The translations under genes were made by a program, and so were the position numbers. Below are positions 44,513 through 53,124 of a stretch of DNA of 53,416 bases, in pieces. Below the pieces are notes generated by a model that made no database searches, was not told the DNA's origin, and was given only the letters and a program-made list of their open reading frames with translations. Source of the stretch: Bradyrhizobium sp. Lineage in GTDB: Bacteria; Pseudomonadota; Alphaproteobacteria; Rhizobiales; Xanthobacteraceae. Location of the stretch: assembly GCF_030697065.1 (NCBI RefSeq), contig NZ_JAUYQU010000056.1, positions 1 through 53,416 of the forward strand. Reading direction: 5' to 3'. How positions within the stretch are numbered: the stretch's first letter is position 1; each line of letters begins with the position of its first letter.

Positions 44513-45246
44513 TCGAGGCCGCAGGCATCCATGTCCGGTTCGGCGACCGCGTGGTGCTGGAAAGCATCGACCTCGCGGTGCCAGAAGGCGAATTTCATGG
44601 CCTGATGGGGCCGAACGGCGCCGGCAAAACCACTTTCTTCAACGTCCTCACCGGCCGGGTCAAACCGGGCCGGGGATCGATACGGCTCGGCGGCAAGGAC
44701 GTCACCGGCTTCAGCCCGCACCGCATTGCCGCCCACGGCGTCGCCCGCTCGTTCCAGATCATGACGTTGTTCGACGAGTTCTCCGCGCGCGAAAACGTCA
44801 CCGTGGGTCTCCCGGCGTTTCGCGCCCGCGGCTTCGACATGCGTCACGCCGCCGCCAATGACAGCGGCTTTGCCGAAAGCGCGATGGCGGTCCTCGCCAC
44901 CGTCGGCCTCGCCGACAAGGCCGCTGTCCGCGCCAGGGATCTCCCCTATGGCGATCGCCGGGCGCTGGAAATCGCGGTGGCGCTGGCGCAGAGCCCGCGC
45001 GTGCTCTGTCTCGACGAGCCGACCTCGGGCCTCGGCTCCGACGGCGTGCAGCGGCTGGCGGCGCTGGTCGGGCGGCTGAAGGGAAAACTCACCATCGTGG
45101 CGATCGAGCATGACATGGAATTCCTGTTCGCGCTGGCCGACCGCATTTCGGTGATCCACTGGGGCCAGGTGGTCGCGCGCGGCACGCCGCACGAACTGCA
45201 GCAGAACGAATGGGTCAGGCGTTCCAACCTCGGACGGTTCGCATGA
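44503..45246 (+). CDS. ABC transporter ATP-binding protein (LivG)
   Basis: 247 residues from the ATG at 44503. Walker A is GPNGAGKTT and Walker B is VLCLDEPTSGLG, with the switch histidine in IEHDMEFLF. The signature appears as LPYGDRR, the LivG form of LSxGxxR. The branched-chain feature ARSFQIMTLFDEFSARENV is present. It pairs with the LivF-like ATPase encoded next, which it overlaps by four bases. Confidence 0.9.
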   Translation: MALIEAAGIHVRFGDRVVLESIDLAVPEGEFHGLMGPNGAGKTTFFNVLTGRVKPGRGSIRLGGKDVTGFSPHRIAAHGVARSFQIMTLFDEFSARENVTVGLPAFRARGFDMRHAAANDSGFAESAMAVLATVGLADKAAVRARDLPYGDRRALEIAVALAQSPRVLCLDEPTSGLGSDGVQRLAALVGRLKGKLTIVAIEHDMEFLFALADRISVIHWGQVVARGTPHELQQNEWVRRSNLGRFA

Positions 45247-45944
45247 TCCTCGAAGTCGACGCGGTCGATACGTTCTATGGCGAGACGCAGGCGCTGTTCG
45301 GTGCCTCGCTGGCCGTCGAGCGCGGGAAAGTGTTCGCGCTGCTCGGCCCCAACGGCGCGGGCAAGACCACGATGCTGCGCTCGATCCTCGGCCTGACCCG
45401 GCCGCGCCGCGGCGCGGTCCGGTTCGAAGGAAATGACGTGACCCGCAGCCCGACCCACGAGATCGCCCGCGCCGGCATCGGCTGGGTGCCCGACGACCGG
45501 CGGCTGTGTCCGACGCTGACGGTGGCGCGCAATCTCGGCATCGCGCAAAAGCGCACCCGGTTCCGGGCCTGGAGCATCAAGGAGGCCTGCGAAATATTCT
45601 CGCCGCTCGAATATCTGATGGAGCGCGAATGTGAAAACCTGTCCGGCGGCGAGATGCAGATGGTGGCGATCGCCCGCGCGCTGGTCGGGGCTCCCGGCCT
45701 GATCCTGTTCGACGAGCCGAGCCAGGGGCTGGCGCCGAAGATCGTCGGCGACGTGCTGGCCACCATCCGCAAGCTGCGGGAGGCCGGCGTCGCCTCGCTG
45801 ATCGTCGAACAGAACGCGGAGATCGCACTGTCGGTCGCCGACCATGCCGCGGTGATCGACCGCGGCCGGATTGCCTGGACCGGCGATGCCGGTACCTTGC
45901 GTGACGACGCTGCGTTGCGCGCGCGCCTGCTCGGAGTTCACTGA
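45243..45944 (+). CDS. ABC transporter ATP-binding protein (LivF)
   Basis: 233 residues from the ATG at 45243. Walker A is GPNGAGKTT, signature LSGGEMQ, Walker [15 protein letters not shown] and the H-loop region LIVEQNAE, where glutamine replaces the usual histidine as in most LivF proteins. [19 protein letters not shown] is LivF-type. Its stop shares a base with the next ATG (TGATG at 45942-45946). Confidence 0.9.
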   Translation: MILEVDAVDTFYGETQALFGASLAVERGKVFALLGPNGAGKTTMLRSILGLTRPRRGAVRFEGNDVTRSPTHEIARAGIGWVPDDRRLCPTLTVARNLGIAQKRTRFRAWSIKEACEIFSPLEYLMERECENLSGGEMQMVAIARALVGAPGLILFDEPSQGLAPKIVGDVLATIRKLREAGVASLIVEQNAEIALSVADHAAVIDRGRIAWTGDAGTLRDDAALRARLLGVH

Positions 45945-46588
45945 TGGCGGCACCCCTGCTCGCGCTCGATCGCGTTCGCAAGGTCTACACGCGCGGGCGC
46001 TTCGTGCGCCGTCCGACCTTCACGCTGGAGGCCGATCTGGTGATCGATGCGCCCGCGATCGTCGGCGTGGTCGGGCCGAACGGCGCCGGCAAGACCACGT
46101 TGTTCGAGATGATGACCGGCTCCAACGCGCCGTCCGCGGGGCATGTCTATGTCGCCGGCACCGATATCCATCTCGTCAAGTACCGCGAGCGCGACCGGCT
46201 GGCGATCCATTACCATCAATCCTACCAGGTCCGCCGCTTTCGCAAGCTGGTGCCGTCGGTGTTTCTGCAGGCCTCGCCGACCGCAGCCCCCATGGTGCAT
46301 CTGTTCGACGAGCCGCAGTTCAACCTGCAGGACGGTTATATCGGCTTCATGCTCGACTTCTTCCGCAAGCTGCGCGCCGAGGGCCGGCTGGTGGTGCTGT
46401 GCCTGCACCCGACCGCGAGCTGGCATCTGGAGATCCTCGCCGAGATCGCCGAGCAGTTCCTGCTGGTCGCGGACGGCGGCGTCACCCGGCAGCCGGATTT
46501 CCGCACGCTGGCGAGCGAGCCGAAATTTCGCAATTATCTAGGCCCGGAGATGACCCGCACCGCCGACGCTCTCGCCGGCTCGGCGTAA
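45944..46588 (+). CDS. ABC ATPase-like protein lacking the signature motif, third NTPase of the importer operon
   Basis: 214 residues. Walker A is GPNGAGKTT (44-52), Walker B is MVHLFDEPQ (117-125), and a histidine at 155 (CLHPT) occupies the H-loop position. Between them only about 65 residues remain, containing [21 protein letters not shown], and no LSGGQ-like sequence can be found. The helical subdomain is therefore reduced. Without a signature it cannot close a normal ABC dimer, so a regulatory or adaptor role, or pairing with LivG/LivF, is more likely. Translation is coupled to the LivF-like gene, so it is expressed with the importer. Function is unknown. Confidence 0.75.
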   Translation: MAAPLLALDRVRKVYTRGRFVRRPTFTLEADLVIDAPAIVGVVGPNGAGKTTLFEMMTGSNAPSAGHVYVAGTDIHLVKYRERDRLAIHYHQSYQVRRFRKLVPSVFLQASPTAAPMVHLFDEPQFNLQDGYIGFMLDFFRKLRAEGRLVVLCLHPTASWHLEILAEIAEQFLLVADGGVTRQPDFRTLASEPKFRNYLGPEMTRTADALAGSA

Positions 46589-46665
46589 GGCTCCGGCGCC
46601 AACTTGATCTTTTGCTGAACTATTCGCATGTTGCGCCGATAAAAACCGATCAGGGAGACGTATTC

Positions 46666-48102
46666 GTGGCCTATCCGAACACCCAATTATTCATCGCCGG
46701 CAAATGGCGTCCGGCGCACAGCGGCAAGACCATCGAGGTGCTCAATCCCGCGACGGAAGAGACCATCGGCACGGTCGCGCACGCGGAAAAATCCGACCTC
46801 GACGAGGCGCTTGCCGCCGCCGCCGCCGGTTTCAAGGTCTGGCGCGCGGTATCGGCGTTCGACCGCTGCAAGATCATGCGCAAGGCTGCCGCCATCATGC
46901 GCGAGCGCAACGACGAAATCGCGCCGCTGCTGACGATGGAGCAGGGCAAGACGCTGGCCGAGGCCAAAATGGAAGCGATGGCGGCCGCCGACGTCATCGA
47001 GTGGTTCGCCGAGGAAGCCAAGCGCGCCTATGGGCGGCTGATCCCGGCGCGCGGGCCCGGCATCTACCAGATGGCCATCAAGGAGCCGGTCGGTCCGGTC
47101 GCGGCCTTCACGCCCTGGAATTTCCCGATCAACCAGGTGGTGCGCAAGCTTTCCGCCGCGCTGGCGTCGGGATGCTCGATCATCGTCAAGGCTCCGGAGG
47201 AAACCCCGGCATCTCCCGCGCAACTGATCCGCGCCTTTGCCGACGCCGGCGTGCCGGATGGCGTGATCAATCTGGTCTATGGCGTGCCGTCGGAGATCTC
47301 GGAATACCTGATCCCGCATCCGGTGATCCGCAAGATCTCCTTCACCGGCTCGACCGTGGTCGGCAAGCAATTGTCGGCGCTGGCCGGACTGCACATGAAG
47401 CGCGCCACCATGGAATTGGGCGGGCACGCGCCGGCGATCGTCTTCAACGACGCGGACGTGACGTCGGCAGCCAAAATCCTGTCGGCGGCGAAATACCGCA
47501 ACGCCGGCCAAGTCTGCATTTCGCCGACGCGCATGCTGGTGCAGGACGACGTGTTCCGCGAATTCGTCGACAAGTTCGTCGAGGGCGCCAGATCCATGAA
47601 TGTCGGCAACGGCATGGACCCCGACTCGAAGATGGGCTCGCTCGCCAATCCGCGCCGCGTCACCGCGATCGAGGGCATGGTGCAGGACGCCATCGGCAAG
47701 GGCGCAAAGCTGGAAACCGGCGGCCATCGGGTCGGCAACAAGGGTTATTTCTACGAGCCCACGGTCGTCAGCGACGTGCCGAAGGACGCCCGCGCCATGA
47801 ACGAGGAGCCGTTCGGACCGCTGGCGCTGATCTCGCGCTTCTCGACGCTCGACGAGGTGACCGAAGAGGCCAACCGGCTGCCCTTCGGTCTCGCCTCCTA
47901 TGCCTTCACCAGCTCGACCAGGACCGCAACCGCGATCGGGGCCGGGATCGAAGCCGGCATGGTTTCGATCAACAGCTTTGGTCTGGCGCTGCCGGAAGTG
48001 CCGTTCGGAGGTATCAAGGACTCCGGATATGGCTCGGAGGGCGGCACCGAAGCCATGGATGCGTACTTCAACACCAAGTTCATCTCGCAGACCGGCGTCT
48101 GA
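46666..48102 (+). CDS. NAD(P)-dependent aldehyde dehydrogenase (succinate-semialdehyde dehydrogenase-like)
   Basis: 478 residues from a GTG at 46666 with GGGAG upstream. Asn152 in TPWNFP, general base Glu250 in MELGGHAP and nucleophile Cys284 in GQVCISP are all present, as is NEEPFGPLA. It resembles GabD-type enzymes, but substrate prediction within this superfamily is unreliable. It lies 77 bases after the ABC genes on the same strand and may oxidise an aldehyde derived from the imported compound. Confidence 0.9.
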   Translation: MAYPNTQLFIAGKWRPAHSGKTIEVLNPATEETIGTVAHAEKSDLDEALAAAAAGFKVWRAVSAFDRCKIMRKAAAIMRERNDEIAPLLTMEQGKTLAEAKMEAMAAADVIEWFAEEAKRAYGRLIPARGPGIYQMAIKEPVGPVAAFTPWNFPINQVVRKLSAALASGCSIIVKAPEETPASPAQLIRAFADAGVPDGVINLVYGVPSEISEYLIPHPVIRKISFTGSTVVGKQLSALAGLHMKRATMELGGHAPAIVFNDADVTSAAKILSAAKYRNAGQVCISPTRMLVQDDVFREFVDKFVEGARSMNVGNGMDPDSKMGSLANPRRVTAIEGMVQDAIGKGAKLETGGHRVGNKGYFYEPTVVSDVPKDARAMNEEPFGPLALISRFSTLDEVTEEANRLPFGLASYAFTSSTRTATAIGAGIEAGMVSINSFGLALPEVPFGGIKDSGYGSEGGTEAMDAYFNTKFISQTGV

Positions 48103-48133
48103 GAAATCGATCTGCCGGCGGCTTCGTTCTGCC

Positions 48134-48613
48134 TTAGGCCGGCCGCCGGCGGATCAGGAATTTCTGCATTCCTTCCAGCACCAGTTCGCGGCGCTGGTTG
48201 AACACGGTGCTGCGCAGGGTCACCACGCCGGTGGTCCGGCGAGGCACCAGTTCGGTCACTTCCAGCGCCGGGTAGATGGTGTCGCCGGCATAGACCGGTT
48301 TGAGGAATTTGCTCGATTGTTCGAGGAAACCGACCAGCGATTCCTCGACGCTATAGGGAAACAGCCCGGCCCCCGGCGCGGTGTGGACCAGGGTCTGGAA
48401 GCCATGCGCCAGCAAATCCGGCATGCCGCGGGCGCGGCAATATTCGACGTCGTAATGAACGGGATGGGTGTCGCCGCTCGCGGTCTGGAAAGCGGCGAAC
48501 ACCGCCGGGGTCTGGGTGCGGCCGGGAATCACGAAGCGCTCGCCGAGCACGAAATCCTCGAACCAGCGTTGTTCCGGCACCATGCGGTGCAAGGCGGGAT
48601 CGAACTCGGTCAT
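48134..48613 (-). CDS. MaoC-family dehydratase (hydratase 2 domain)
   Basis: 159 residues from the ATG at 48613 with AGGAA upstream. The hot-dog fold hydratase motif is visible as TASGDTHPVHYDVEYCRARG with catalytic Asp and His, and the distal DLLAHGFQTL segment is typical. Enzymes of this type hydrate enoyl-CoA or related thioesters such as mesaconyl-CoA. It is convergent with the aldehyde dehydrogenase gene, 31 bases apart. Upstream in-frame codons to 48718 fall in a dispersed repeat and are not coding. Confidence 0.88.
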   Translation of the reverse strand: MTEFDPALHRMVPEQRWFEDFVLGERFVIPGRTQTPAVFAAFQTASGDTHPVHYDVEYCRARGMPDLLAHGFQTLVHTAPGAGLFPYSVEESLVGFLEQSSKFLKPVYAGDTIYPALEVTELVPRRTTGVVTLRSTVFNQRRELVLEGMQKFLIRRRPA

Positions 48614-48688
48614 GCCGGATTTCCTGTGGATTCTGCGACCCTTCCGTATCGCAGCGGTGTCGCTGCGGCAATCCGTTCTGCCTAATTC

Positions 48689-48790
48689 GTCATGCGCGGG
48701 CTTGTCCCGGGCATCCACGTCTTTAAAACAGGGTCACGAAAACAGCGTCACGCCAAAGACGCGGATGGCCGGGACAAGCCCGGCCATGAC
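48689..48790. repeat. Dispersed palindromic repeat, family B, between MaoC and EamA genes
   Basis: Begins GTCATGCGCGGGCTTGTCC, contains ATCCACGTCTT, and ends ATGGCCGGGACAAGCCCG followed by GCCATGAC, matching the element at 13994-14083 with a longer middle. It lies between two divergently transcribed genes and causes false N-terminal extensions of both. Confidence 0.8.
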
Positions 48791-48820
48791 AAGAACAAGT
48801 GGAAGCGCCCCGGTCACCCC

Positions 48821-49738
48821 ATGACTTTGCTTGCGAAAATCTCGACCGGGCTGGATGAGCGGTCCGCGCGGTTGGCCGGCATCGGGTTGATGCTGCTGGC
48901 GATCTTCATGTTCTCGTTCGGCGACGCGCTGGGCAAGTACATGGTCGCGACCTATTCGGTCGGGCAGTTGCTGTGGCTGCGGGCCTGCGCGGCGCTGCTG
49001 GTGCTGCTGCCGATCGCCTGGCAGCAGCGCGCGGCGTTCGGCAGGCTGGAGCGGCCGTGGCTGCAGCTCCTGCGGGTGACGCTCTCCACCCTCGAAGTCG
49101 CGGCGTTCTTCATCGCGACCGTCTATCTGCCGCTCGCGGACGTCATCACCTATTATCTGGCCGCGCCGATCTTCGTCACCGCGCTGTCGGCGCTGGTGCT
49201 GCGCGAGCATGTCGGCTGGCGGCGCTGGACCGCGGTGCTGATCGGATTTTGCGGCGTGCTGATCGCGCTGCGGCCGTCGGCGCAGACGGTGAGCTGGCCC
49301 GCGATGATCGCGCTCGGCGGCAGCCTGTCGTTCGCGTTGCTGATGCTGATTACCCGCTCGCTGCGGGCGACGCCGGATATCGTGCTGGCGACCTCGCAAT
49401 TTGTCGGCACCTTCGCGCTGGGTGCGCTGATGGCGCCGTTCGGCTGGGTGACGCCCGGCCTCGGCAGCCTCGGCCTGTTCGCCGCGGCCGGTTTCATCTC
49501 GGTCGGCGCGCTGCTCTGCGTCAATCGCTCGCTCAAACTCGCGCCCGCCAGCGTGGTGGTGCCGTATCAATATTCGATGATCGTCTGGGCGGTCATGTTC
49601 GGCTATTTCGTGTGGGGCGACATCCCGCAGCCGCCGACCATCATCGGCGCGGCCATCATCATCGCCGCGGGGATCTACATCTTCTGGCGCGAACAGAGGC
49701 TCGGCCGCGAGGAGCCGGTGGTCAACCCGCCGGCATGA
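48821..49738 (+). CDS. DMT-superfamily transporter (EamA family)
   Basis: 305 residues from the ATG at 48821. Ten predicted membrane helices arranged as two EamA repeats: the first (about 17-145) with LMLLAIFMFSFGDALGKYMV, the second (about 155-290) with SLSFALLMLITRSL and SVVVPYQYSMIVWAV. A drug/metabolite exporter, substrate unknown. The frame is open upstream to 48692, but that part is a repeat. Confidence 0.9.
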   Translation: MTLLAKISTGLDERSARLAGIGLMLLAIFMFSFGDALGKYMVATYSVGQLLWLRACAALLVLLPIAWQQRAAFGRLERPWLQLLRVTLSTLEVAAFFIATVYLPLADVITYYLAAPIFVTALSALVLREHVGWRRWTAVLIGFCGVLIALRPSAQTVSWPAMIALGGSLSFALLMLITRSLRATPDIVLATSQFVGTFALGALMAPFGWVTPGLGSLGLFAAAGFISVGALLCVNRSLKLAPASVVVPYQYSMIVWAVMFGYFVWGDIPQPPTIIGAAIIIAAGIYIFWREQRLGREEPVVNPPA

Positions 49739-49767
49739 CTTCTTTTCCTCCAGCAAGGCTGCCGTCG

Positions 49768-50475
49768 ACCCGACGGGCAAATCACTTCTGATTATCGGAA
49801 TTGAAAGTCAAGGCCGGAAAACAAAAATATTTCCCTTAACACGTCGGGCAAATCACCTTTACTGATTCGCCCGTCCCGCCCGAACGAGGGGCGTGCGCAC
49901 GTCACGAACGCGCGGCGGGATGCGATGGACGCGAAGCGTCGGGCGCGCAAGGGATCGCGGGGCGGGATCAACTCCCTGAGCGATTATCCGGCGCGCGGAC
50001 GAACGGCGCTTAAAACTGTCTTCGACGAAACTCGCCGGATTGGCTACGAGGTCCGGCGGGAGCTTTGTCGAGACGGGCGCGGACGAGCGAAATCGTGCAG
50101 GCCTGGCGCCCCGACGCTGGCGTCAAGTCTTGCGGAGATTCATCCGGCCCAACCGGGTTTGGATGTATCAATCCGCAAGGCGATGGTGGCAAGAAAGCCC
50201 GGTTCACCAGGGTGAGCACGTATAAGCCGTAAACCGTTGCGCGGGGAAAGCCGGATGATCCGGTTGCCCTGTGGTCTACTCGTGCGCTTCTTGTGCACGA
50301 CCGCGGGTGCGATCGGCGCCCGGCTTTCCCCGCGCCCTCTCTACTTGAAGAGGGCGACACTGACGCAAACCTCGGGCGTATCGCGCCGCGAGAATGCGAA
50401 GCTGTGTTTGCGAATTCGATCCCCCTCGCGCCTTGTGCGCAACTGCACGTCTGCCCGTGACAACACAACACCATG
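49768..50475. repeat. Large dispersed repeat region typical of Bradyrhizobium relatives
   Basis: No supported gene in 49739-50525. CGACGGGCAAATCAC at 49771-49785 recurs as CGTCGGGCAAATCAC at about 49842-49856. After it come GGATCGCGGGGCGGGATC, CTGGCGTCAAGTCTTGCGG and ACCTCGGGCGTATCGCGCCG, which I recall as parts of an element scattered through Bradyrhizobium genomes. The minus-strand frame 50010-50474 contains KAGRRSHPRSCTRSARVDH and ATVYGLYV, strings I know from spurious 'hypothetical proteins' made by this repeat. Boundaries are approximate. Confidence 0.75.
50239..50335. other. Long hairpin within the dispersed repeat, possible structured RNA
   Basis: GCGCGGGGAAAGCCGG (50239-50254) and CCGGCTTTCCCCGCGC (50320-50335) are perfect 16-base complements. 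The enclosed part has a further stem, CGTGC/GCACG (50281-50285, 50295-50299). The outer stem is long enough to be very stable in RNA. Confidence 0.65.
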
Positions 50476-50481
50476 AAAGTG

Positions 50482-50529
50482 CCGGGCCCGGAGGCTTCCC
50501 CGGATGCCGTGGGGCTGTTAAGCCCATGG
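50482..50529 (+). promoter_or_regulatory. Hairpins covering the start of the rhodanese gene
   Basis: CCGGG (50482-50486) pairs with CCCGG (50499-50503). CCGTGGGGC (50507-50515) pairs with GCCCATGG (50522-50529) with one bulged G and one G-U. The ATG at 50526 and the GTGGGG ribosome-binding candidate are both inside the second stem. Confidence 0.4.
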
Positions 50530-51794
50530 CGTCCTCAATTCACCCTCAACCCGACCGGCCCATGACCCTGCCCACCGTCACCCCCTCGCAAGTCCGCACC
50601 ATGCTGCTGCTGCGCGAGGAAATCGCGTTGCTCGATCTGCGCCATGAGGCTGCCTTCGCCACCGGCCATCCGCTGTTCGCCGCCAACATGGCGGCCGACC
50701 GGATCGCGCTGGAAGCCGACGCGCGGCTGCCGCGCAAGGACGTGCCTGTCGTCGTCTACGACGCCGGCGAGGGCCTGGTTGCGCAGGCCGCGGATCGCCT
50801 TGCGGCATTGGGCTACAGCAACGTTCGTCAGCTCGACGGCGGGCTACGGGCCTGGCAGGCGGCGGGTTACGAAGTCTTCCAGGACGTGAATTCCTACGCC
50901 AAGGCCTTCGGCGAACTGGTCGAGTCCCGCCGCCACACCCCCTCCTTGCCTGCGAACGAAGTCGCCGGGCTGATCGCGAGCGGCGCCAATATCGCCATCC
51001 TCGATGTCAGGCGGTTCGACGAATACGCCACCATGAACATTCCGGGCGCGGTCAGCGTGCCCGGCGCCGAACTGGTGTTGCGCGCCGGCCGCGCGGCGCC
51101 GGATCCCGCGACCACCATCATCGTCAATTGCGCCGGCCGCACCCGGTCGATCATCGGCACCCAGTCGCTGATCAATGCCGGCGTCGCCAACAGGGTGGCG
51201 GCCTTGCGCAACGGCACGATCGGCTGGACGCTGGCCAAACAAAATCTCGAGCATGGCGCCAGCAGGCGCGGCGAGATCGGCGCCTTCGCGGGCGCCGAAG
51301 CCAATGCCCGTGACGTCGCCTATCGCGCCGGCGTCCGGCATCTCGGTCCGGAAGAAGCGCTGGCGCTGCAGGCGCAGACCCACCGCACGCTCTATCGGTT
51401 CGACGTCCGCTCGGCGGAGGAGTATGAGGCCGGCCACATCGCAGGCTTTCGTCATTATCCGGGCGGCCAGCTGGTGCAGGAGGTCGACATGGCCGCACCG
51501 GTGCGCGGCGCGCGCATCCTGCTGACGGACGACAAGGGCGTGCGCGCCGACATGACCGCGTCCTGGCTCGCGCAAATGGGCTGGGAAACCTGCGTGCTCG
51601 ACGGCGGCTATGACGGCGCGCTCGAAGCGGGGCCGCCGCCAGCCCTGCCGAAGCCCGATCCGGCGCACCGCTACCGGCGCCCCTATGAGGGCACCGACGT
51701 CGATGCCGGCGCGATGCAGGCCTATCTCGACTGGGAATACGGCCTGGTCGAGCAACTCCGCCGCGATGCCACGCACGGGTTCTATGTGATCTGA
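50526..51794 (+). CDS. Triple-domain rhodanese-like sulfurtransferase
   Basis: 422 residues from the ATG at 50526 (MASSIHPQPDRPMTLPTV); an ATG at 50562 is possible. Three rhodanese-like domains lie at about 15-130, 133-245 and 275-390. Only the middle one has an active-site loop, Cys202 in NCAGRTRS; the first has DAGEGL and the third DDKGVR at the corresponding position, with no cysteine. It is soluble, with no signal peptide. Rhodaneses move sulfane sulfur. It lies upstream of a split thiamine-diphosphate decarboxylase on the same strand, which suggests sulfur or sulfonate metabolism, not proven. Confidence 0.88.
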   Translation: MASSIHPQPDRPMTLPTVTPSQVRTMLLLREEIALLDLRHEAAFATGHPLFAANMAADRIALEADARLPRKDVPVVVYDAGEGLVAQAADRLAALGYSNVRQLDGGLRAWQAAGYEVFQDVNSYAKAFGELVESRRHTPSLPANEVAGLIASGANIAILDVRRFDEYATMNIPGAVSVPGAELVLRAGRAAPDPATTIIVNCAGRTRSIIGTQSLINAGVANRVAALRNGTIGWTLAKQNLEHGASRRGEIGAFAGAEANARDVAYRAGVRHLGPEEALALQAQTHRTLYRFDVRSAEEYEAGHIAGFRHYPGGQLVQEVDMAAPVRGARILLTDDKGVRADMTASWLAQMGWETCVLDGGYDGALEAGPPPALPKPDPAHRYRRPYEGTDVDAGAMQAYLDWEYGLVEQLRRDATHGFYVI

Positions 51795-51802
51795 CGGCGA
51801 GG

Positions 51803-51836
51803 CGGCGGTCTAGACCCGCCGAGAGTTTCAATTTTG
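51803..51836 (+). terminator. Candidate terminator after the rhodanese gene
   Basis: CGGCGGTC (51803-51810) pairs with GACCCGCCG (51813-51821) with one bulge. A T-rich tail (GTTTCAATTTTG) follows. A weak intrinsic terminator, so the decarboxylase genes may have their own promoter. Confidence 0.4.
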
Positions 51837-51932
51837 CGATAGAAGCCATAACGACAATGGGCGTCGTGCGCCCCGCCGAAACAATCTAGTCTACGCATCA
51901 AATCCGCCAACCGACCTGAGGAGCGCCACGCG

Positions 51933-52502
51933 ATGGCCGACACGGCTGCCAAGACCAAAGACCAGGCGACTGCGCCGTTGCCCTCATGGCCTGACGATGT
52001 CTACCGCATCCTCAAGGAAGCGGGCGTCAAACAGGTCGCGATGGTGCCGGATGCCGGCCACAGCCGTCTCATTCGCGCCTTCGATGCCGATCCGGAAACC
52101 CGCCTCGTCACGCTGACGACGGAAGAGGAAGGCGTGGCCATGCTGGCCGGCGCCTGGCTCGGCGGCCAGCGCGGCGTGCTGCTGCTGCAGTCGAGCGGCG
52201 TCGGCAACTGCATCAACATGCTGTCGCTTCCCGCGATCTGCCACATGCCGCTGCTGATGCTGGTGACGATGCGGGGCGACTGGGGCGAGTTCAACCCGTG
52301 GCAAATCCCGATGGGGCAGGGCACGCAGGCGTCGCTCGAGGCCATGGGCGTCATCGTGACCCGGGCGGACACCCCTGACGATGTCGCGCCGATGGTCTGG
52401 GGTGCTGCGAATCTCGCCTTCAACACCTGGCGTCCGGCCGCGGTCCTGATCGGGCAGCGGGTGCTGGGAGCCAAGAACTTCAAGGAACTGGCGCGCAAAT
52501 GA
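51933..52502 (+). CDS. Thiamine-diphosphate-dependent decarboxylase, alpha (PYR) subunit, ComD-like
   Basis: 189 residues with GAGGAG before the ATG. It corresponds to the pyrimidine-binding half of ThDP enzymes: VYRILKEAGVKQVAMVPDAG at the N-terminus, and the glutamate cluster Glu64-Glu66 (TTEEEGVAMLAGAW) that activates the cofactor. It resembles sulfopyruvate/phosphonopyruvate decarboxylase alpha subunits. It overlaps the beta gene by four bases (ATGA). Likely substrate: a sulfonated or phosphonated 2-oxo acid; specificity is inferred only. Confidence 0.87.
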   Translation: MADTAAKTKDQATAPLPSWPDDVYRILKEAGVKQVAMVPDAGHSRLIRAFDADPETRLVTLTTEEEGVAMLAGAWLGGQRGVLLLQSSGVGNCINMLSLPAICHMPLLMLVTMRGDWGEFNPWQIPMGQGTQASLEAMGVIVTRADTPDDVAPMVWGAANLAFNTWRPAAVLIGQRVLGAKNFKELARK

Positions 52503-53098
52503 CCAATCCGAATGCACTGCTTCATCGTCGCGACGTCGTCAACGAACTGCTGCGCGACCGCGGCGATATTCTCGTCGTCGCCGGTCTCGGCGCGCCGAAC
52601 TGGGACGTCTCGGCCGCCGGCGACCACGCCAACAATTTTCCGCTGTGGGGCGCGATGGGCGCCGCCGCGATGATGGGCCTCGGCCTCGCGCTGGCGCAGC
52701 CGAAGCGCAAGGTGCTGGTCATCACCGGCGACGGCGAGATGCTGATGGGCATCGGCTCTCTCGCCACCATCGCGGTCGAGAAGCCGGCGAACCTGACCAT
52801 CGCGGTGCTCGACAACGAACGCTTCGGCGAGACCGGCATGCAGAAGACCCACACCGCCTCCGGCGTCGACCTTGCCGGCATGGCGCTCGCCGCCGGCATC
52901 CGCACCTCGTGCACGGTCCGAACCATGGAACAGGTGTCGGAGATTCGCGATCTCGTCCACCAGGGCAAGGGAACGGTGTTCGCGCTGATGAAGATCAATC
53001 CCGAAGCCCTGGTCTTTACCTTGCCGCCGGCCGATGGCGTCATCCTGACCACGCGCTTCCGGCAATCCGTGCTCGGCGACGAGGCGCTCTATAACTGA
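52499..53098 (+). CDS. Thiamine-diphosphate-dependent decarboxylase, beta (PP) subunit, ComE-like
   Basis: 199 residues. The diphosphate-binding motif is complete, GDG at 77-79 through Asn106 (DNERFGETG). The N-terminal part has NNFPLWGAMGAAAMMGLGLA, typical of sulfopyruvate decarboxylase beta. It forms the active site with the alpha subunit encoded just before it. In the pathway known for taurine, cysteate or coenzyme M metabolism, this type of enzyme yields an aldehyde such as sulfoacetaldehyde. No xsc gene is in the window. Confidence 0.87.
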   Translation: MTNPNALLHRRDVVNELLRDRGDILVVAGLGAPNWDVSAAGDHANNFPLWGAMGAAAMMGLGLALAQPKRKVLVITGDGEMLMGIGSLATIAVEKPANLTIAVLDNERFGETGMQKTHTASGVDLAGMALAAGIRTSCTVRTMEQVSEIRDLVHQGKGTVFALMKINPEALVFTLPPADGVILTTRFRQSVLGDEALYN

Positions 53099-53124
53099 GC
53101 CGGGGGACGGGGTGGGCTTTGCGT

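Noticed and set aside
48692..48820. N-terminal extensions of the EamA and MaoC genes into the region between them
   Set aside because: These codons translate a family B repeat; the internal ATGs start the recognisable domains.
49925..50474. Open frames on both strands (plus 49925-50215, minus 50010-50474) as genes
   Set aside because: They lie within a dispersed repeat, have arginine-rich low-complexity translations and correspond to strings I know as misannotated repeat products.
50460..50530. Known SAM or SAH riboswitch before the rhodanese gene
   Set aside because: The conserved cores of the alphaproteobacterial SAM-II and SAH classes as I remember them are not present.
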